This document shows positions 35,314 to 44,417 of a DNA stretch of 64,000 nt, piece after piece. The notes beneath the pieces are model-generated. The model saw only the letters and a program-made list of their open reading frames with translations. It did not search any database and was not told the DNA's origin. This DNA comes from Pseudalkalibacillus hwajinpoensis (GTDB lineage Bacteria > Bacillota > Bacilli > Bacillales > Guptibacillaceae). A program made the translations under genes and the position numbers. How positions within the stretch are numbered: the first letter of the stretch is position 1; each line of letters starts with the position of its first letter. The stretch is from contig NZ_CP156674.1 in NCBI RefSeq assembly GCF_039851965.1, positions 3,162,001 through 3,226,000 of the forward strand, given 5' to 3'.

Positions 35314-36816
35314 TTGGATGTCGAACAAGTGGTGCCTCGAAGCGACTATTCTGAGAAGCATAGACCTCAGTTTCACTTTACTCCGGAATCAAATTGGATG
35401 AACGACCCAAATGGGATGGTTAATTTTAATGGGGAGTATCATTTATTCTATCAATATCATCCTTATAGTAACGTATGGGGACCGATGCATTGGGGACATG
35501 CGGTTAGTAAGGATTTAATTCACTGGGAGCATCTTCCCATTGCGTTAAAGCCAGATCACAATGGCGCTATTTTCTCGGGGAGTGCAGTTGTCGACTGGGA
35601 TGACACAACTGTTTTTTTTAACGGGGAAAGCGGTCTCGTAGCGATCTTCACTCATGCTGATACATATCCTGGATCAGAGAGACCAAGGCAGCGGCAGAGC
35701 CTGGCTTACAGCAGCGATAATGGGAGAACCTGGACATTTTATGAAGGTAACCCAGTTTTGTCAGAACCTCGAATTCTAGATTTTCGAGATCCTAAAGTTT
35801 TCTGGCACGATGAAACGACTCGCTGTGTGATGGTGATCGCTTCGGGGCAATCAATCAGTGTCTACACTTCGTTAAATTTAATCGATTGGGAGTTTGCGAG
35901 CACGTTTGGAAAAAAAGGAAGGGTCACACCAGGGTGTATGGGAATGTCCTGATTTATTTAAACTGCCAATCGATCACGATCCTGCCAATCAAAAGTGGGT
36001 ATTACTTGTTAGCCTTGGAGATCATCTGGATGTCGAGAGCGGTTCAAAAACACAATATTTTATTGGAGAATTTGATGGGGAAAAGTTTCGAAACGATCAT
36101 CACTCAGACCATGTATGTTGGCTTGATCATGGAAGAGACAACTATGCGGGCGTAACCTGGTCAGATTTACCAGATTATGATGGGAGAAGAATTTTAATTG
36201 GATGGATGAGTAACTGGCGCTATGCGAATGAAACACCTACAGAAGGTTGGCGGAGCGCTATGACAATCCCTAGAGAGTTATCTCTGAAGTCTACTTCGAC
36301 TGGTTTGCAACTTATTCAAACCCCTGTTAAAGAACTGAAATGTATTAAAGAACTTTAAAAGTATTTAAAGAACGAAAGGTAGAATCAGGAGAAAATATGC
36401 TAGATGGTATTCAAGGGAACTCTCTTGAAATAAACCTCGATCTTGATCCTGGCTCAACAGAAGTAGTTGGCTTAAAGGTATTAATGTCTGAAAAGGAAGA
36501 GACGATCATTGAATATGATACTAGAACCAAAATACTAACCTTTGATCGAAGTCGATTAGGTGATTCCTCTTTTCATTCCTCTTTTGCTTGTACACAGACA
36601 GTGCCACTGGCATCTGATCATAATCGCTTACACCTGCGTGTGTTGATTGACCGCTCTTCCATTGAGGTTTTTGGGAATAATGGAGAAACGGTCCTTACAA
36701 ATTTAGTATTTCCTACAAAGGAAGCTAGTAACGGTCTTGAGTTATACTGTAGTGGAGAGGTTTTTATCCATTCAATGGAGATTAATAGATTGAAGTCAGT
36801 GTGGTCTAATAAATGA
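35314..36816 (+). pseudogene. Glycoside hydrolase family 32 (levanase/sucrase-like), two frameshifts
   Basis: Piece one (35314-35930) has the nucleophile box 'WMNDPNGMVNFNGEYHLFYQ' and the RDP box 'FRDPKVFW'. Piece two (about 35930-36350) continues with the acid/base box 'GVWECPDLF' and 'GWMSNWRYANETPTEGWRSA'. Piece three (about 36355-36816) is the C-terminal beta-sandwich ('LRVLIDRSSIEVFGNNGE'). Breaks lie in an A7/GG run near 35912 and near 36350. Joined, it would be about 500 aa, without signal peptide, acting on imported fructosides. All three catalytic boxes remain encoded. Confidence 0.85.
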
Positions 36817-36827
36817 ATATGGTAGAA

Positions 36828-36857
36828 AGAGTTCTAATCTTTTAGAACTCTTTTTCT
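36828..36857 (+). terminator. Terminator after the GH32 gene
   Basis: AGAGTTCTAA and TTAGAACTCT pair (36828-36837 with 36842-36851), followed by TTTTTCT. Confidence 0.8.
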
Positions 36858-36965
36858 ATTCAATCGATTTAAGTAATGACTTCTCATCGTCTGCGTTTGT
36901 TACAATAAAGCCAACAAATAGGAAGACTTACTTTAAACTCTCACATAAAAGGTCAGGTGTCACAA

Positions 36966-37637
36966 ATGAATATCAAACAAAAATGCGCCAAAGCAGCTCT
37001 AGCATACATAAAAGACGAAACCATCATCGGCCTTGGCGGCGGAAGCACAATTGGTTATTTAATTGATTACATAAAAGAACAGGGTTTAAACGTAAAAGTT
37101 GTCACGCCATCTTTCCAAACAAAGCTTCTTTGTGTAAAGCAAGGTCTGAAAGTCTTACCGACTTATGCGGTTGATGAGGTTGACGTTGCATTTGATGGTT
37201 GTGATGAGGTCGATGAGAAGTTGAATGCACTGAAGAGCGGCGGGGGTATTCATACGCAGGAAAAGCTGATTGCACAAATGGCGAAAGAGTATATCTTGCT
37301 TGTTGACGATTCGAAATTTGTATCGACGTTAACTTATTCGCATCCAGTCGTGCTTGAGATCTTGCAAGATTCACTATCGCTTGTGTTGAAAAAAGTTGAA
37401 GAAATCGGTGAGAAGGCCGTCATTCGTAAAAGCTCTGCAAAGGATGGCTACATAATCAGCGATTATGGAAACTTTTTAATTGATGTGTATGTTGAGCCCG
37501 TGCAGGATAGTGTTCAACTTGAAAAACAGCTAAGGGGACTACCAGGTGTTATCGATGTGTCGCTCTTTACGACGGTCGTGACAAAAGTGTTAGTAGCGAG
37601 TGGAGATCGAGTGGATGTTGTTTCAAAATATGAATAA
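36966..37637 (+). CDS. rpiA: Ribose-5-phosphate isomerase A
   Basis: 223 aa from the ATG at 36966, behind AAAGGTCAGGTG; a GTG three codons up overlaps that site. Family landmarks: 'GLGGGSTIGYLIDY' near residue 20, 'VAFDGCDEVDEKLNALKSGG' with the catalytic Asp/Glu, and 'KEYILLVDDSKF'. It interconverts ribose 5-phosphate and ribulose 5-phosphate. It stands alone behind a terminator, though the fructan genes lie upstream. Confidence 0.95.
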   Translation: MNIKQKCAKAALAYIKDETIIGLGGGSTIGYLIDYIKEQGLNVKVVTPSFQTKLLCVKQGLKVLPTYAVDEVDVAFDGCDEVDEKLNALKSGGGIHTQEKLIAQMAKEYILLVDDSKFVSTLTYSHPVVLEILQDSLSLVLKKVEEIGEKAVIRKSSAKDGYIISDYGNFLIDVYVEPVQDSVQLEKQLRGLPGVIDVSLFTTVVTKVLVASGDRVDVVSKYE

Positions 37638-37642
37638 TAAAA

Positions 37643-37655
37643 GGTGCCTGTCACC
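37643..37655. repeat. GGTGCCTGTCACC motif
   Basis: A GGTG...CACC palindrome 6 bp after rpiA. This 13-mer is a common intergenic motif in Bacillaceae. The rest of 37656-37900 shows nothing I can name. Confidence 0.5.
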
Positions 37656-37908
37656 GCTTGCTAATATTTTTGAGATCTATACACATAGCTATGAGCTTAC
37701 TTATTCAGAAGGTGCTTATTGAAATGATGTGTTGAAGAGGAAGGAATCAAGAGATATGTCTCTATTGGTTCTTTTTTGTTTGAAAAACTTGTAGTTGTAA
37801 CGATATCGATGCTGATTACGATTGCACGTTCTCAGGGAATGTCAAAGGTGGTCCTTATCAAATATTTCTTTTAGAATAAGAGGAATTCTATGTTTTATCA
37901 GGTCAGGT

Positions 37909-38035
37909 TTAGACATGCTTTTGTTCGAGGACAGTTGTCTCTTGAGATACCTCCACCAGAATCCCCATCCCTTTCTCAATTTTATCCTGGGTCGAATGCG
38001 TGAAGTTCAGGCGCATGGTATTCGATGATCCTAGT
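37909..38035 (-). pseudogene. PLP-dependent aminotransferase, C-terminal remnant
   Basis: About 41 codons on the minus strand end at a TAA at 37909 and include 'NTMRLNFTHSTQDKIEKGM' followed by 'GILVEV'. This is the typical end of MocR/2-aminoadipate-type aminotransferases ('R(L/I)NFS..T.E.I.EG...L'). No upstream part remains. It suggests that a gene between rpiA and tetR has been deleted. Confidence 0.65.
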
Positions 38036-38040
38036 AATTG

Positions 38041-38069
38041 TTGAATCTATACCGTCCACATAGTATAGT
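38041..38069 (+). promoter_or_regulatory. tetR promoter with operator in the spacer
   Basis: TTGAAT (38041) and TATAGT (38064) are 17 bp apart. TACCGTCCACATAGTA (38050-38065) differs from the cdh operator at 38898 in three positions and occupies the same place relative to the -35 box. Confidence 0.75.
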
Positions 38070-38117
38070 AAAAGTCAAAGTTGGCCATATAACTAATATA
38101 TGATTGATATGAATTCA

Positions 38118-38160
38118 CCTCTCCCGTGTTTTGCATTCAGCAAAATGGGAGGGGCTTTAT
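38118..38160 (+). terminator. Leader hairpin before tetR
   Basis: CCTCTCCC-gtg-TTTTGC pairs with GCAAAA-t-GGGAGGGG (38118-38154), then CTTTATTG. It lies between the promoter and the tetR start; a possible attenuator with a weak U tract. Confidence 0.5.
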
Positions 38161-38203
38161 TGTAGGTAGCAGGTCTACCATTATAGAGGTAAAGGAGAAT
38201 AAC

Positions 38204-38740
38204 ATGGGTAGAAATTCTAGAAAATTGGAGATTCTTCATGCGGCTTCGAAGGTAGTCAGTGAAAGAGGGATTTTCAACCTTACTTTGGAAGCAGTGGCAG
38301 AACAGGCGGGAATCAGTAAAGGCGGCCTTCTTTATCACTATCCTTCGAAAGAGGCTTTAGTTCAGGGGATGGTCGAACATCTTGCGAGTAATTATCAGGA
38401 TAAAATCGCCAAAAATGCGGAAGCTGATCCTGTCGATAAGGGGAAGTGGACACGCTCTTTCATAGATGTGACATTTAATCAAAGTTATGAAAATAAAGAC
38501 ATGAATGCGGGTTTACTAGCAGCAAAAGCAGTCAATTCGGATTTACTAGAGCCAATACGTCATGCTTATAAAAACTGGCAGCATGAAATTGAAAACGATG
38601 GACTAGATCCTGTCAAAGCAACCATCATTCGCCTGGCTATTGATGGAATCTGGTTATCGGAGTTGTTTGATATTTATCAAATTGAAGACGCTAAGAAAGA
38701 AGAAGTATATCGTACGTTGAAAGCCTGGTCAGAGGAATAA
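38204..38740 (+). CDS. TetR-family regulator of the carnitine operon
   Basis: 178 aa from the ATG at 38204 (AAAGGAG 7 bp upstream); an earlier in-frame start lacks a site. The TetR HTH is clear: 'KLEILHAASKVVSERGIFNL' and 'AEQAGISKGGLLYHYPSKEA'. The ligand domain is of the type found in many Bacillus TetR proteins. A strong terminator separates it from the cdh operon 250 bp downstream. Similar palindromes in both promoters point to it as the autoregulated repressor of carnitine use; its inducer could be carnitine or a CoA intermediate (inference). Confidence 0.9.
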   Translation: MGRNSRKLEILHAASKVVSERGIFNLTLEAVAEQAGISKGGLLYHYPSKEALVQGMVEHLASNYQDKIAKNAEADPVDKGKWTRSFIDVTFNQSYENKDMNAGLLAAKAVNSDLLEPIRHAYKNWQHEIENDGLDPVKATIIRLAIDGIWLSELFDIYQIEDAKKEEVYRTLKAWSEE

Positions 38741-38748
38741 AGATATGC

Positions 38749-38780
38749 ACTCCACCCGAAATAGGGTGGAGTTTTTTTGT
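38749..38780 (+). terminator. Terminator after tetR
   Basis: ACTCCACCC-gaaata-GGGTGGAGT (38749-38772) followed by a T7 run. Confidence 0.85.
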
Positions 38781-38888
38781 TTTTGTGAGTTATTTTAAGA
38801 TCTTTTTTCTATTGCTCTATCTATTGATCTGATAGGACTAATGATCACCTCTCGCAAAAAACGGAGCGAGTAGAATATTAAGGATACC

Positions 38889-38949
38889 TTGAAAGGTTAC
38901 CGTCCGGATGGTATAGTTTCATTTGTGTTAATAAACCGTCTGGATGGTA
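38889..38949 (+). promoter_or_regulatory. cdh operon promoter with two TetR-type operators
   Basis: TTGAAA (38889-38894), 17 bp, TATAGT (38912-38917). Operator 1 TACCGTCCGGATGGTA (38898-38913) fills the spacer. Operator 2 AACCGTCTGGATGGTA (38934-38949) is downstream, 36 bp centre to centre. Confidence 0.8.
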
Positions 38950-38992
38950 CATTAATAATAAAATAGATAATAAAAGTAAAGGGGAATTAACT

Positions 38993-39886
38993 ATGAGCCA
39001 AAAAGTTCTTTTAACAGCGGCTGTTACCGGAGCTGGAGATACAACAGAAAAGAATCCTCATGTTCCTGTAACACCGAAAGAAATTGCAGAAGCAGCTATC
39101 GAATCCGCAAAAGCAGGTGCAACTGTAGCCCATGTTCATGCTCGTGATCCAAAAACAGGTGGCATCAGTCATAGCGTGGACCAATACCGAGAAATTGTCG
39201 ATCGTATTCGTGAATCTGAAACAGATGTCATTATCAATATCACCTCTGGTGGAGGCGGTGATTTCATTCCAAGTCTGGATACACCAGCAGCTGGTGGCAC
39301 AGGAACAGACATGCAGACACCAAAGGAGCGTCATAAACCTGTAGGCGAATTACTTCCAGAGATGTGCACATTGGATTGCGGAAGCACGAACTTTGGAAAC
39401 ATGATTTACATGAGTCCGACCGATTGGCTACGCGAACAAGCTCAGTTGATTCAAAAAAGTGGTGTAAAGCCGGAATTAGAATGCTTTGACACGGGCCATG
39501 TCCGTTTTGCGAATCAGCTCATCAATGAGGGACTAATTGATGGAGATCCGATGTTCCAATTTTGCTTAGGAATTCCTTGGGGAGCTGAAGCAGATGCAGA
39601 AACGCTGCTCTATATGAAGAATCGTCTGCCTGAGAACGCTCATTGGTCTGCATTTGGAATCGGACGTATGCAAATGCCGATGGTCGCACAAGCAGCGATG
39701 CTCGGGGGGAATGTTCGTGTTGGTCTTGAAGACAACATTTATTTGAAGAAAGGCGTCATGGCAAGGAATGATCAGCTTGTAGATAAAGCTGTGCACATGC
39801 TTCATGGCAATGGCGTAGAAGTTATGACTCCTCAAGAAGCTCGTGAACAATTTAATTTAAGAAACCCTCATAAAGGTGGTAAGTAG
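38993..39886 (+). CDS. cdhC: Dehydrocarnitine cleavage enzyme, BKACE family (CdhC-like)
   Basis: 297 aa. The BKACE (DUF849) zinc site His-x-His is at 47 and 49 in 'VAHVHARDPKTGG', and the 'CTLDCGSTNFGNMIYMS' and 'FGIGRMQMPM' segments are family-typical. In carnitine breakdown the enzyme combines 3-dehydrocarnitine with acetyl-CoA to give betainyl-CoA and acetoacetate. The following two genes are the dehydrogenase and thioesterase in the same C-A-B order known from Pseudomonas, which supports this substrate over other beta-keto acids. A GGGG-type ribosome site lies upstream. Confidence 0.85.
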   Translation: MSQKVLLTAAVTGAGDTTEKNPHVPVTPKEIAEAAIESAKAGATVAHVHARDPKTGGISHSVDQYREIVDRIRESETDVIINITSGGGGDFIPSLDTPAAGGTGTDMQTPKERHKPVGELLPEMCTLDCGSTNFGNMIYMSPTDWLREQAQLIQKSGVKPELECFDTGHVRFANQLINEGLIDGDPMFQFCLGIPWGAEADAETLLYMKNRLPENAHWSAFGIGRMQMPMVAQAAMLGGNVRVGLEDNIYLKKGVMARNDQLVDKAVHMLHGNGVEVMTPQEAREQFNLRNPHKGGK

Positions 39887-39887
39887 A

Positions 39888-40856
39888 ATGAACGGACACA
39901 ACCCAATGAATAAAGTAGCTGTCATCGGCACAGGCGTGATCGGAAATGGTTGGATTGCTCGCTTTTTAGCCCAGGGATTAGATGTTGTGGCTTTTGATCC
40001 TGCAGAAGGTGCTGAAAACCGAACGCGACAGGCTGTGGATCATGCTTGGGCTTCTCTTGAAAAACTTGGTTTGGCAGAAGGAGCTTCAAGGGATCGTCTT
40101 CAATTTTCTGACAGGATGGAAGAAGTTATCGCTGATGCAGACTACATCCAAGAAAACGTTCCTGAACGTGAGGAATTAAAGAAAACCGTTCTTCAAAAAA
40201 TCGATCATTTTTCGAACCCAGAAGCGATCATCGGTTCAAGTACCTCTGGAATTAAACCAAGTATTTTACAAGAAGGAATGGAGCATCCGGAACGTTTTAT
40301 AGTAGCTCACCCGTTTAATCCTGTTTATTTACTTCCACTCGTTGAAGTAGTCGGTGGGAAGTTCACCGAAGAAGCAGTCATTCAAAGGGCTAATCACTTC
40401 TTTGAATCCATTCAGATGAAGCCTCTTACCATAAACAAAGAAGTAGATGGTCATGTTGCTGATCGTTTAATGGAAGCTCTTTGGCGTGAAGCTCTTCACC
40501 TTGTAAACGATGGAGTTGCGACCACAGAAGAAGTCGATAAAGCGATTATTTATGGAGCTGGTTTACGCTGGGCTCAAATGGGACCTTTCTTGACGTTCCA
40601 CCTAGCAGGGGGCGAGCAAGGCATGCGTCATATGTTAGAGCAATTTGGTCCTGCCCTGAAGCTTCCATGGACGAAGCTAGAAGCACCAGAATTGACCGAT
40701 GAATTAAAAGAACGGGTTATTGAAGGCTGCGAAAGCTATGCGGGCGATCAAAGCGTTGCTGATCTAGAACTGAAGCGAAATGAATTTCTTGTTAAGTTAC
40801 TAGATTTAGTTGAAGAGTATTGGCCAGAATCTAAGAACATAGAGATTGATCAATAG
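39888..40856 (+). CDS. cdhA: L-carnitine 3-dehydrogenase (CdhA-like, 3-hydroxyacyl-CoA dehydrogenase fold)
   Basis: 322 aa from the ATG at 39888, one base after the cdhC stop, with AAAGGTGGT 8 bp upstream. The NAD site is 'VAVIGTGVIGNGWIARFLAQ'; 'SSTSGIKPS' and 'HPFNPVYLLPLVEVVGG' are the catalytic-domain landmarks shared with hydroxyacyl-CoA dehydrogenases. The length (about 320) matches carnitine dehydrogenases. It oxidises carnitine to 3-dehydrocarnitine with NAD. Confidence 0.85.
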   Translation: MNGHNPMNKVAVIGTGVIGNGWIARFLAQGLDVVAFDPAEGAENRTRQAVDHAWASLEKLGLAEGASRDRLQFSDRMEEVIADADYIQENVPEREELKKTVLQKIDHFSNPEAIIGSSTSGIKPSILQEGMEHPERFIVAHPFNPVYLLPLVEVVGGKFTEEAVIQRANHFFESIQMKPLTINKEVDGHVADRLMEALWREALHLVNDGVATTEEVDKAIIYGAGLRWAQMGPFLTFHLAGGEQGMRHMLEQFGPALKLPWTKLEAPELTDELKERVIEGCESYAGDQSVADLELKRNEFLVKLLDLVEEYWPESKNIEIDQ

Positions 40857-40873
40857 ACGAGGGGTGAATGGCG

Positions 40874-41347
40874 ATGACAGCTCACAATTCTTTCGAATAT
40901 AAAGACCATGTGCACAGTGATTGGGTGGATTATAACGGGCATATGAATGATGCCGCCTACGCAATTGTATTTAGCCAGGTCGTTGATAAATTCATGGATT
41001 ACATCGGCTTACATGAGGAAGCCCGTGACAAGTTTGCTTACACTATTTTCACACTGGAAAATCACATTTGTTATTTGAAAGAAGGTCATGAGAAAGAAGA
41101 TATTCATGTTTCGATTCAATTAATCGATGATGATGCCAAACGTCTACATGTTTTCTTTGAAATGAAAAATAAAAATGATGACCTTCTAGCCACTAGTGAG
41201 CAAATGTTGATGGGCATGGATACGAGGGAAGGACGCCCTGGCCCTTTTCCTGAATCCATAGCTAGTGAGATTGGTAAACTGCGAGATGCGCATGAACATT
41301 TAGATCAGCCTAAACAAGTGGGTAGACAGATTCGGATTCGACGATAA
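40874..41347 (+). CDS. cdhB: Betainyl-CoA thioesterase (CdhB-like hot-dog fold)
   Basis: 157 aa from the ATG at 40874; the ATG at 40868 is too close to GAGGGG. The hot-dog motif 'DWVDYNGHMNDAAYAIVFSQ' with the catalytic Asp/Asn region opens the domain. In this operon it should release glycine betaine from betainyl-CoA. It completes the three-step route carnitine to glycine betaine. The importer genes follow after 36 bp. Confidence 0.85.
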   Translation: MTAHNSFEYKDHVHSDWVDYNGHMNDAAYAIVFSQVVDKFMDYIGLHEEARDKFAYTIFTLENHICYLKEGHEKEDIHVSIQLIDDDAKRLHVFFEMKNKNDDLLATSEQMLMGMDTREGRPGPFPESIASEIGKLRDAHEHLDQPKQVGRQIRIRR

Positions 41348-41383
41348 GTCATCACTTGATCGGGACAAAAGAGGAGAATGTTT

Positions 41384-42583
41384 ATGAATAAAATCGAAGT
41401 TAAAAATATGACTAAAATATTTGGTTCTCATCCTAAGCAAGGTATGAAAAGTTTGGAGAACGGAAAAACGAAAGATCAAATTTTAGAAGAAACCGGTTCA
41501 ACCGTAGGTGTAAACAAGGCCTCTTTTGCGGTTAAACCTGGGGAATTCTTCGTCATCATGGGACTTTCGGGAAGCGGGAAATCAACATTGATTCGTTTGG
41601 TGAACCGCTTGATTGAACCTACCGATGGAGAAGTTTACATCGACGGCGAAGATATTACTCTGATGAATCAATCTTCACTAATTAACACGAGACGCAAAAA
41701 ATTAGGGATGGTCTTTCAGAAGTTCGGATTATTTACACACCGTACTGTCATCGCTAATGTGGCATACGGCCTTGAAATCCAAGGAATGAGCAAAAGTGAC
41801 AGAGAGAAGAAAGCTCTAAAATCTATTGAAGATGTTGGACTGAAAGGTTATGAAAATAGCTATCCTAGCGAATTGAGTGGCGGTATGCAGCAACGCGTTG
41901 GACTTGCCCGAGCTCTTGCAAATGACACCGACATCTTATTAATGGATGAGGCTTTTAGTGCTCTTGATCCATTGATTCGAAAAGAAATGCAAGATGAACT
42001 GCTACATCTGCAGAAGAAGCTTGGCAAGACGATCCTGTTCATCACCCATGACCTGGATGAAGCCCTAAAGCTTGGCGACAGAGTAGCAATCATGAAGGAT
42101 GGCCAAATCGTTCAGGTAGGAACATCGGAAGAGGTGTTAGAGAACCCTGCGAATAGCTACGTCTCTAACTTCGTCAAAGATGTAGATCGTTCTAAAATTT
42201 TAGAAGCTCATCACGTGATGAAAAAGCCTGAAGTACTGACGACGTTTAAAGACGGCCCGAGAGTCGCTGTAAGAAAGATGGAGGAAGCGGGTGCTTCTAG
42301 TATTTTTGTAGTTGACAAAGAGGACAACTTTAAAGGATTGCTTACCATTGAGCAAGCAATTGAAGCATACAAAAATGATCGTACGGTAGAAGAAGTTCTG
42401 ATCGAGGATACTTATTCAACATCTATGGATACCCCGTTGAATGATCTTCTTGGAATAGCAGCGGAAACGAAATATCCGATCGTCGTATTAAATGAAGGAA
42501 AATTGGCAGGCATCATTTCCAGAGTTTCTATTCTTTCAGGTCTTGTTCTTGGGAAAGAGAAAGATGAGGTGAGAGAAGGATGA
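41384..42583 (+). CDS. Glycine betaine/carnitine ABC transporter ATPase (OpuAA-like)
   Basis: 399 aa from the ATG at 41384 (GAGGAG 7 bp upstream). Walker A 'GLSGSGKSTLIR', 'FQKFGLFTHRTVIANVAYGL', signature 'LSGGMQQRVGLARAL' and Walker B 'ILLMDEAFSALD' are intact. The C-terminal part (about 265-395) is a CBS pair, which in OpuA senses ionic strength. It belongs to the ProV/OpuAA group. The last codons overlap the permease start (ATGA). Confidence 0.95.
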   Translation: MNKIEVKNMTKIFGSHPKQGMKSLENGKTKDQILEETGSTVGVNKASFAVKPGEFFVIMGLSGSGKSTLIRLVNRLIEPTDGEVYIDGEDITLMNQSSLINTRRKKLGMVFQKFGLFTHRTVIANVAYGLEIQGMSKSDREKKALKSIEDVGLKGYENSYPSELSGGMQQRVGLARALANDTDILLMDEAFSALDPLIRKEMQDELLHLQKKLGKTILFITHDLDEALKLGDRVAIMKDGQIVQVGTSEEVLENPANSYVSNFVKDVDRSKILEAHHVMKKPEVLTTFKDGPRVAVRKMEEAGASSIFVVDKEDNFKGLLTIEQAIEAYKNDRTVEEVLIEDTYSTSMDTPLNDLLGIAAETKYPIVVLNEGKLAGIISRVSILSGLVLGKEKDEVREG

Positions 42584-43413
42584 ACTATTTTCATTTTCCA
42601 TTAGAGGAATGGACAAATATATTTGTAACTAACTGGTTGTTACCGGTGATGGGAGGTTTCTTCAATCAAATTAGTGTAGTGCTAGATTCTTTTATTACAT
42701 CGATGACGGATCTACTAATCGCCATTCCACCAGAGGTGATTACGATCATCCTGATTTTATTGTCATGGAAATTAGCTGGTAAAGGAATTGCGCTCTTTAC
42801 ATTGATCGGCTGTCTCTATTTAGGGTCAGTGAATCTATGGGATGGTGCAATGCAAACCATTGCCGTTGTTATCGTATCCACATTCATGTCTGTCGTTGTA
42901 GGAGTACCGATGGGGATTTTAAGTGCGACTAACCCAATGATCAACAAGATTGTGCGTCCTATTTTAGATTTCATGCAAACTCTACCAAGCTTTGTTTACT
43001 TAATACCTGCTATTTTGTTGTTTGGGCTAGGTGGAGTACCTGCTGTTATTTCAACCTTTGTATTTGCGACCCCGCCAGCTGTTCGTATGACGACTTTAGG
43101 TATTCAACAGGTTCCTGAAGATGTAGTTGAGGCATCAAGAGCTTTCGGATCCACACCTTCCCAATTACTATTCAAAGTACAACTCCCACTGGCAGTTCCA
43201 ACTGTTATGGCAGGGATCAACCAAACGATTATGCTTGCCCTATCCATGGCAGTCATTGCATCTATGATCGGGGCACCAGGACTTGGTTCAACCGTCCTTT
43301 CAGGGATTTCCACAGTAAATGTCGGTCTAGGTTTGACAGGTGGATTAGGCATTGTTGTTTTAGCCATTATTCTAGACCGTATTACGCAAGGATTAGGTCG
43401 GAATGCATCTTAA
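42580..43413 (+). CDS. Glycine betaine/carnitine ABC transporter permease (OpuAB-like)
   Basis: 277 aa with about six membrane segments. The EAA-type loop reads 'VVEASRAFGSTPSQLLFKVQ' and the ProW-family core 'RPILDFMQTLPSFVYLIPA' is present. It starts within the ATPase stop and is followed by the binding protein after 64 bp. Confidence 0.95.
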   Translation: MNYFHFPLEEWTNIFVTNWLLPVMGGFFNQISVVLDSFITSMTDLLIAIPPEVITIILILLSWKLAGKGIALFTLIGCLYLGSVNLWDGAMQTIAVVIVSTFMSVVVGVPMGILSATNPMINKIVRPILDFMQTLPSFVYLIPAILLFGLGGVPAVISTFVFATPPAVRMTTLGIQQVPEDVVEASRAFGSTPSQLLFKVQLPLAVPTVMAGINQTIMLALSMAVIASMIGAPGLGSTVLSGISTVNVGLGLTGGLGIVVLAIILDRITQGLGRNAS

Positions 43414-43477
43414 AGAACGTCCATCATTTTTTAGATAAAAGAAGAAATGATCTCTCAAAAAATAAAGGAGGATACAA

Positions 43478-44359
43478 ATGAAGAAAATTTTATTTGGAAT
43501 AATGACGACTTTTCTAATGGTCTTAATTATCGGTTGTTCAGAACAAGAGGAAGCGAGCAGTGAAGCTTCTAATGAAGAAGCGAGTAAGGATCAAACGATT
43601 ACCTTTGGTGTAACACCGTGGACAAGTACAGTACCTCCAACAAAAGTAGCCGGACTTATTTTGGAAGATATGGGCTATACCGTTGAAGAAACGAAATCAA
43701 ACGTTGGCGGCGTATTCATGGGGTTATCTCGTGGAGATGTTGATGTATTCATGGACTCATGGTTCCCAATGCACAAAGTACACATGGATAAATTCGGTGA
43801 CAAACTAGAACGCACAGCCGTGAGTTATCCTAAAGCCGAAACAGGCTGGGTGGTACCTGCCTATATGGAAGATGTTAATTCTGTATCCGATCTAAAAGGG
43901 ATGGAAGATCAGTTTGGTAATAAAATGTACGGGATTGAAAAAGGGGCCAGCGCAACGAAAGAATCTGAAGAAATGATCAAAGCTTATGGGTTAGATATGA
44001 AACAGGTAAACTCTTCAGAAGGCGGAATGATGGCTCAAGCGATTCGCATGATGAATCAAGAAAAACCAGTTGTCTTCTTTGGTTGGAGACCACACACGAT
44101 GTTCAACAAGTATGACTTGAAAGTATTAGAAAATGATAAAGGCTTCTTCGCACCTTCATCCGTAGAGGTCGTGACTAATCGTAAACTAAGCGAAAAAGCA
44201 CCAGAAGCTTATGAATTCTTGAGTAACTGGAGCATCTCAATTGACGATGTCGAGCAAATGATTGTAGAAATCGAAGAAGAAGGAAGAGATCCAGAAGAAG
44301 TAGCTCAGGAATGGATCGATAATCATCAAGAAAAAGTGAACGAAATGATCCCAAAATAA
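43478..44359 (+). CDS. Quaternary-amine binding lipoprotein (OpuAC/CaiX-like)
   Basis: 293 aa with lipobox IIGC (Cys20). The mature protein has OpuAC-family segments: 'TFGVTPWTSTVPPTKVAGLI', 'VFMDSWFPMH', 'VFFGWRPHTMFNKYDLKVLE'. Several Trp residues probably form the aromatic cage for a trimethylammonium group. Because it lies in the cdh operon, carnitine is a likely ligand. It ends at a strong terminator. Confidence 0.9.
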   Translation: MKKILFGIMTTFLMVLIIGCSEQEEASSEASNEEASKDQTITFGVTPWTSTVPPTKVAGLILEDMGYTVEETKSNVGGVFMGLSRGDVDVFMDSWFPMHKVHMDKFGDKLERTAVSYPKAETGWVVPAYMEDVNSVSDLKGMEDQFGNKMYGIEKGASATKESEEMIKAYGLDMKQVNSSEGGMMAQAIRMMNQEKPVVFFGWRPHTMFNKYDLKVLENDKGFFAPSSVEVVTNRKLSEKAPEAYEFLSNWSISIDDVEQMIVEIEEEGRDPEEVAQEWIDNHQEKVNEMIPK

Positions 44360-44367
44360 TAATGGAA

Positions 44368-44403
44368 AGAGGTCTGTATTAATGTGCAGACCTCTTTTTT
44401 TTA
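44368..44403 (+). terminator. Terminator between importer and CocE gene
   Basis: AGAGGTCTG (44368-44376) pairs with CAGACCTCT (44387-44395), then eight T. The T run runs straight into AAAGGAG, the ribosome site of the next gene. Confidence 0.85.
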
Positions 44404-44417
44404 AAGGAGTGAACGTG

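Noticed and set aside
37822..38028. 68-codon plus-strand reading frame
   Set aside because: It is antisense to the aminotransferase remnant and has no ribosome site.
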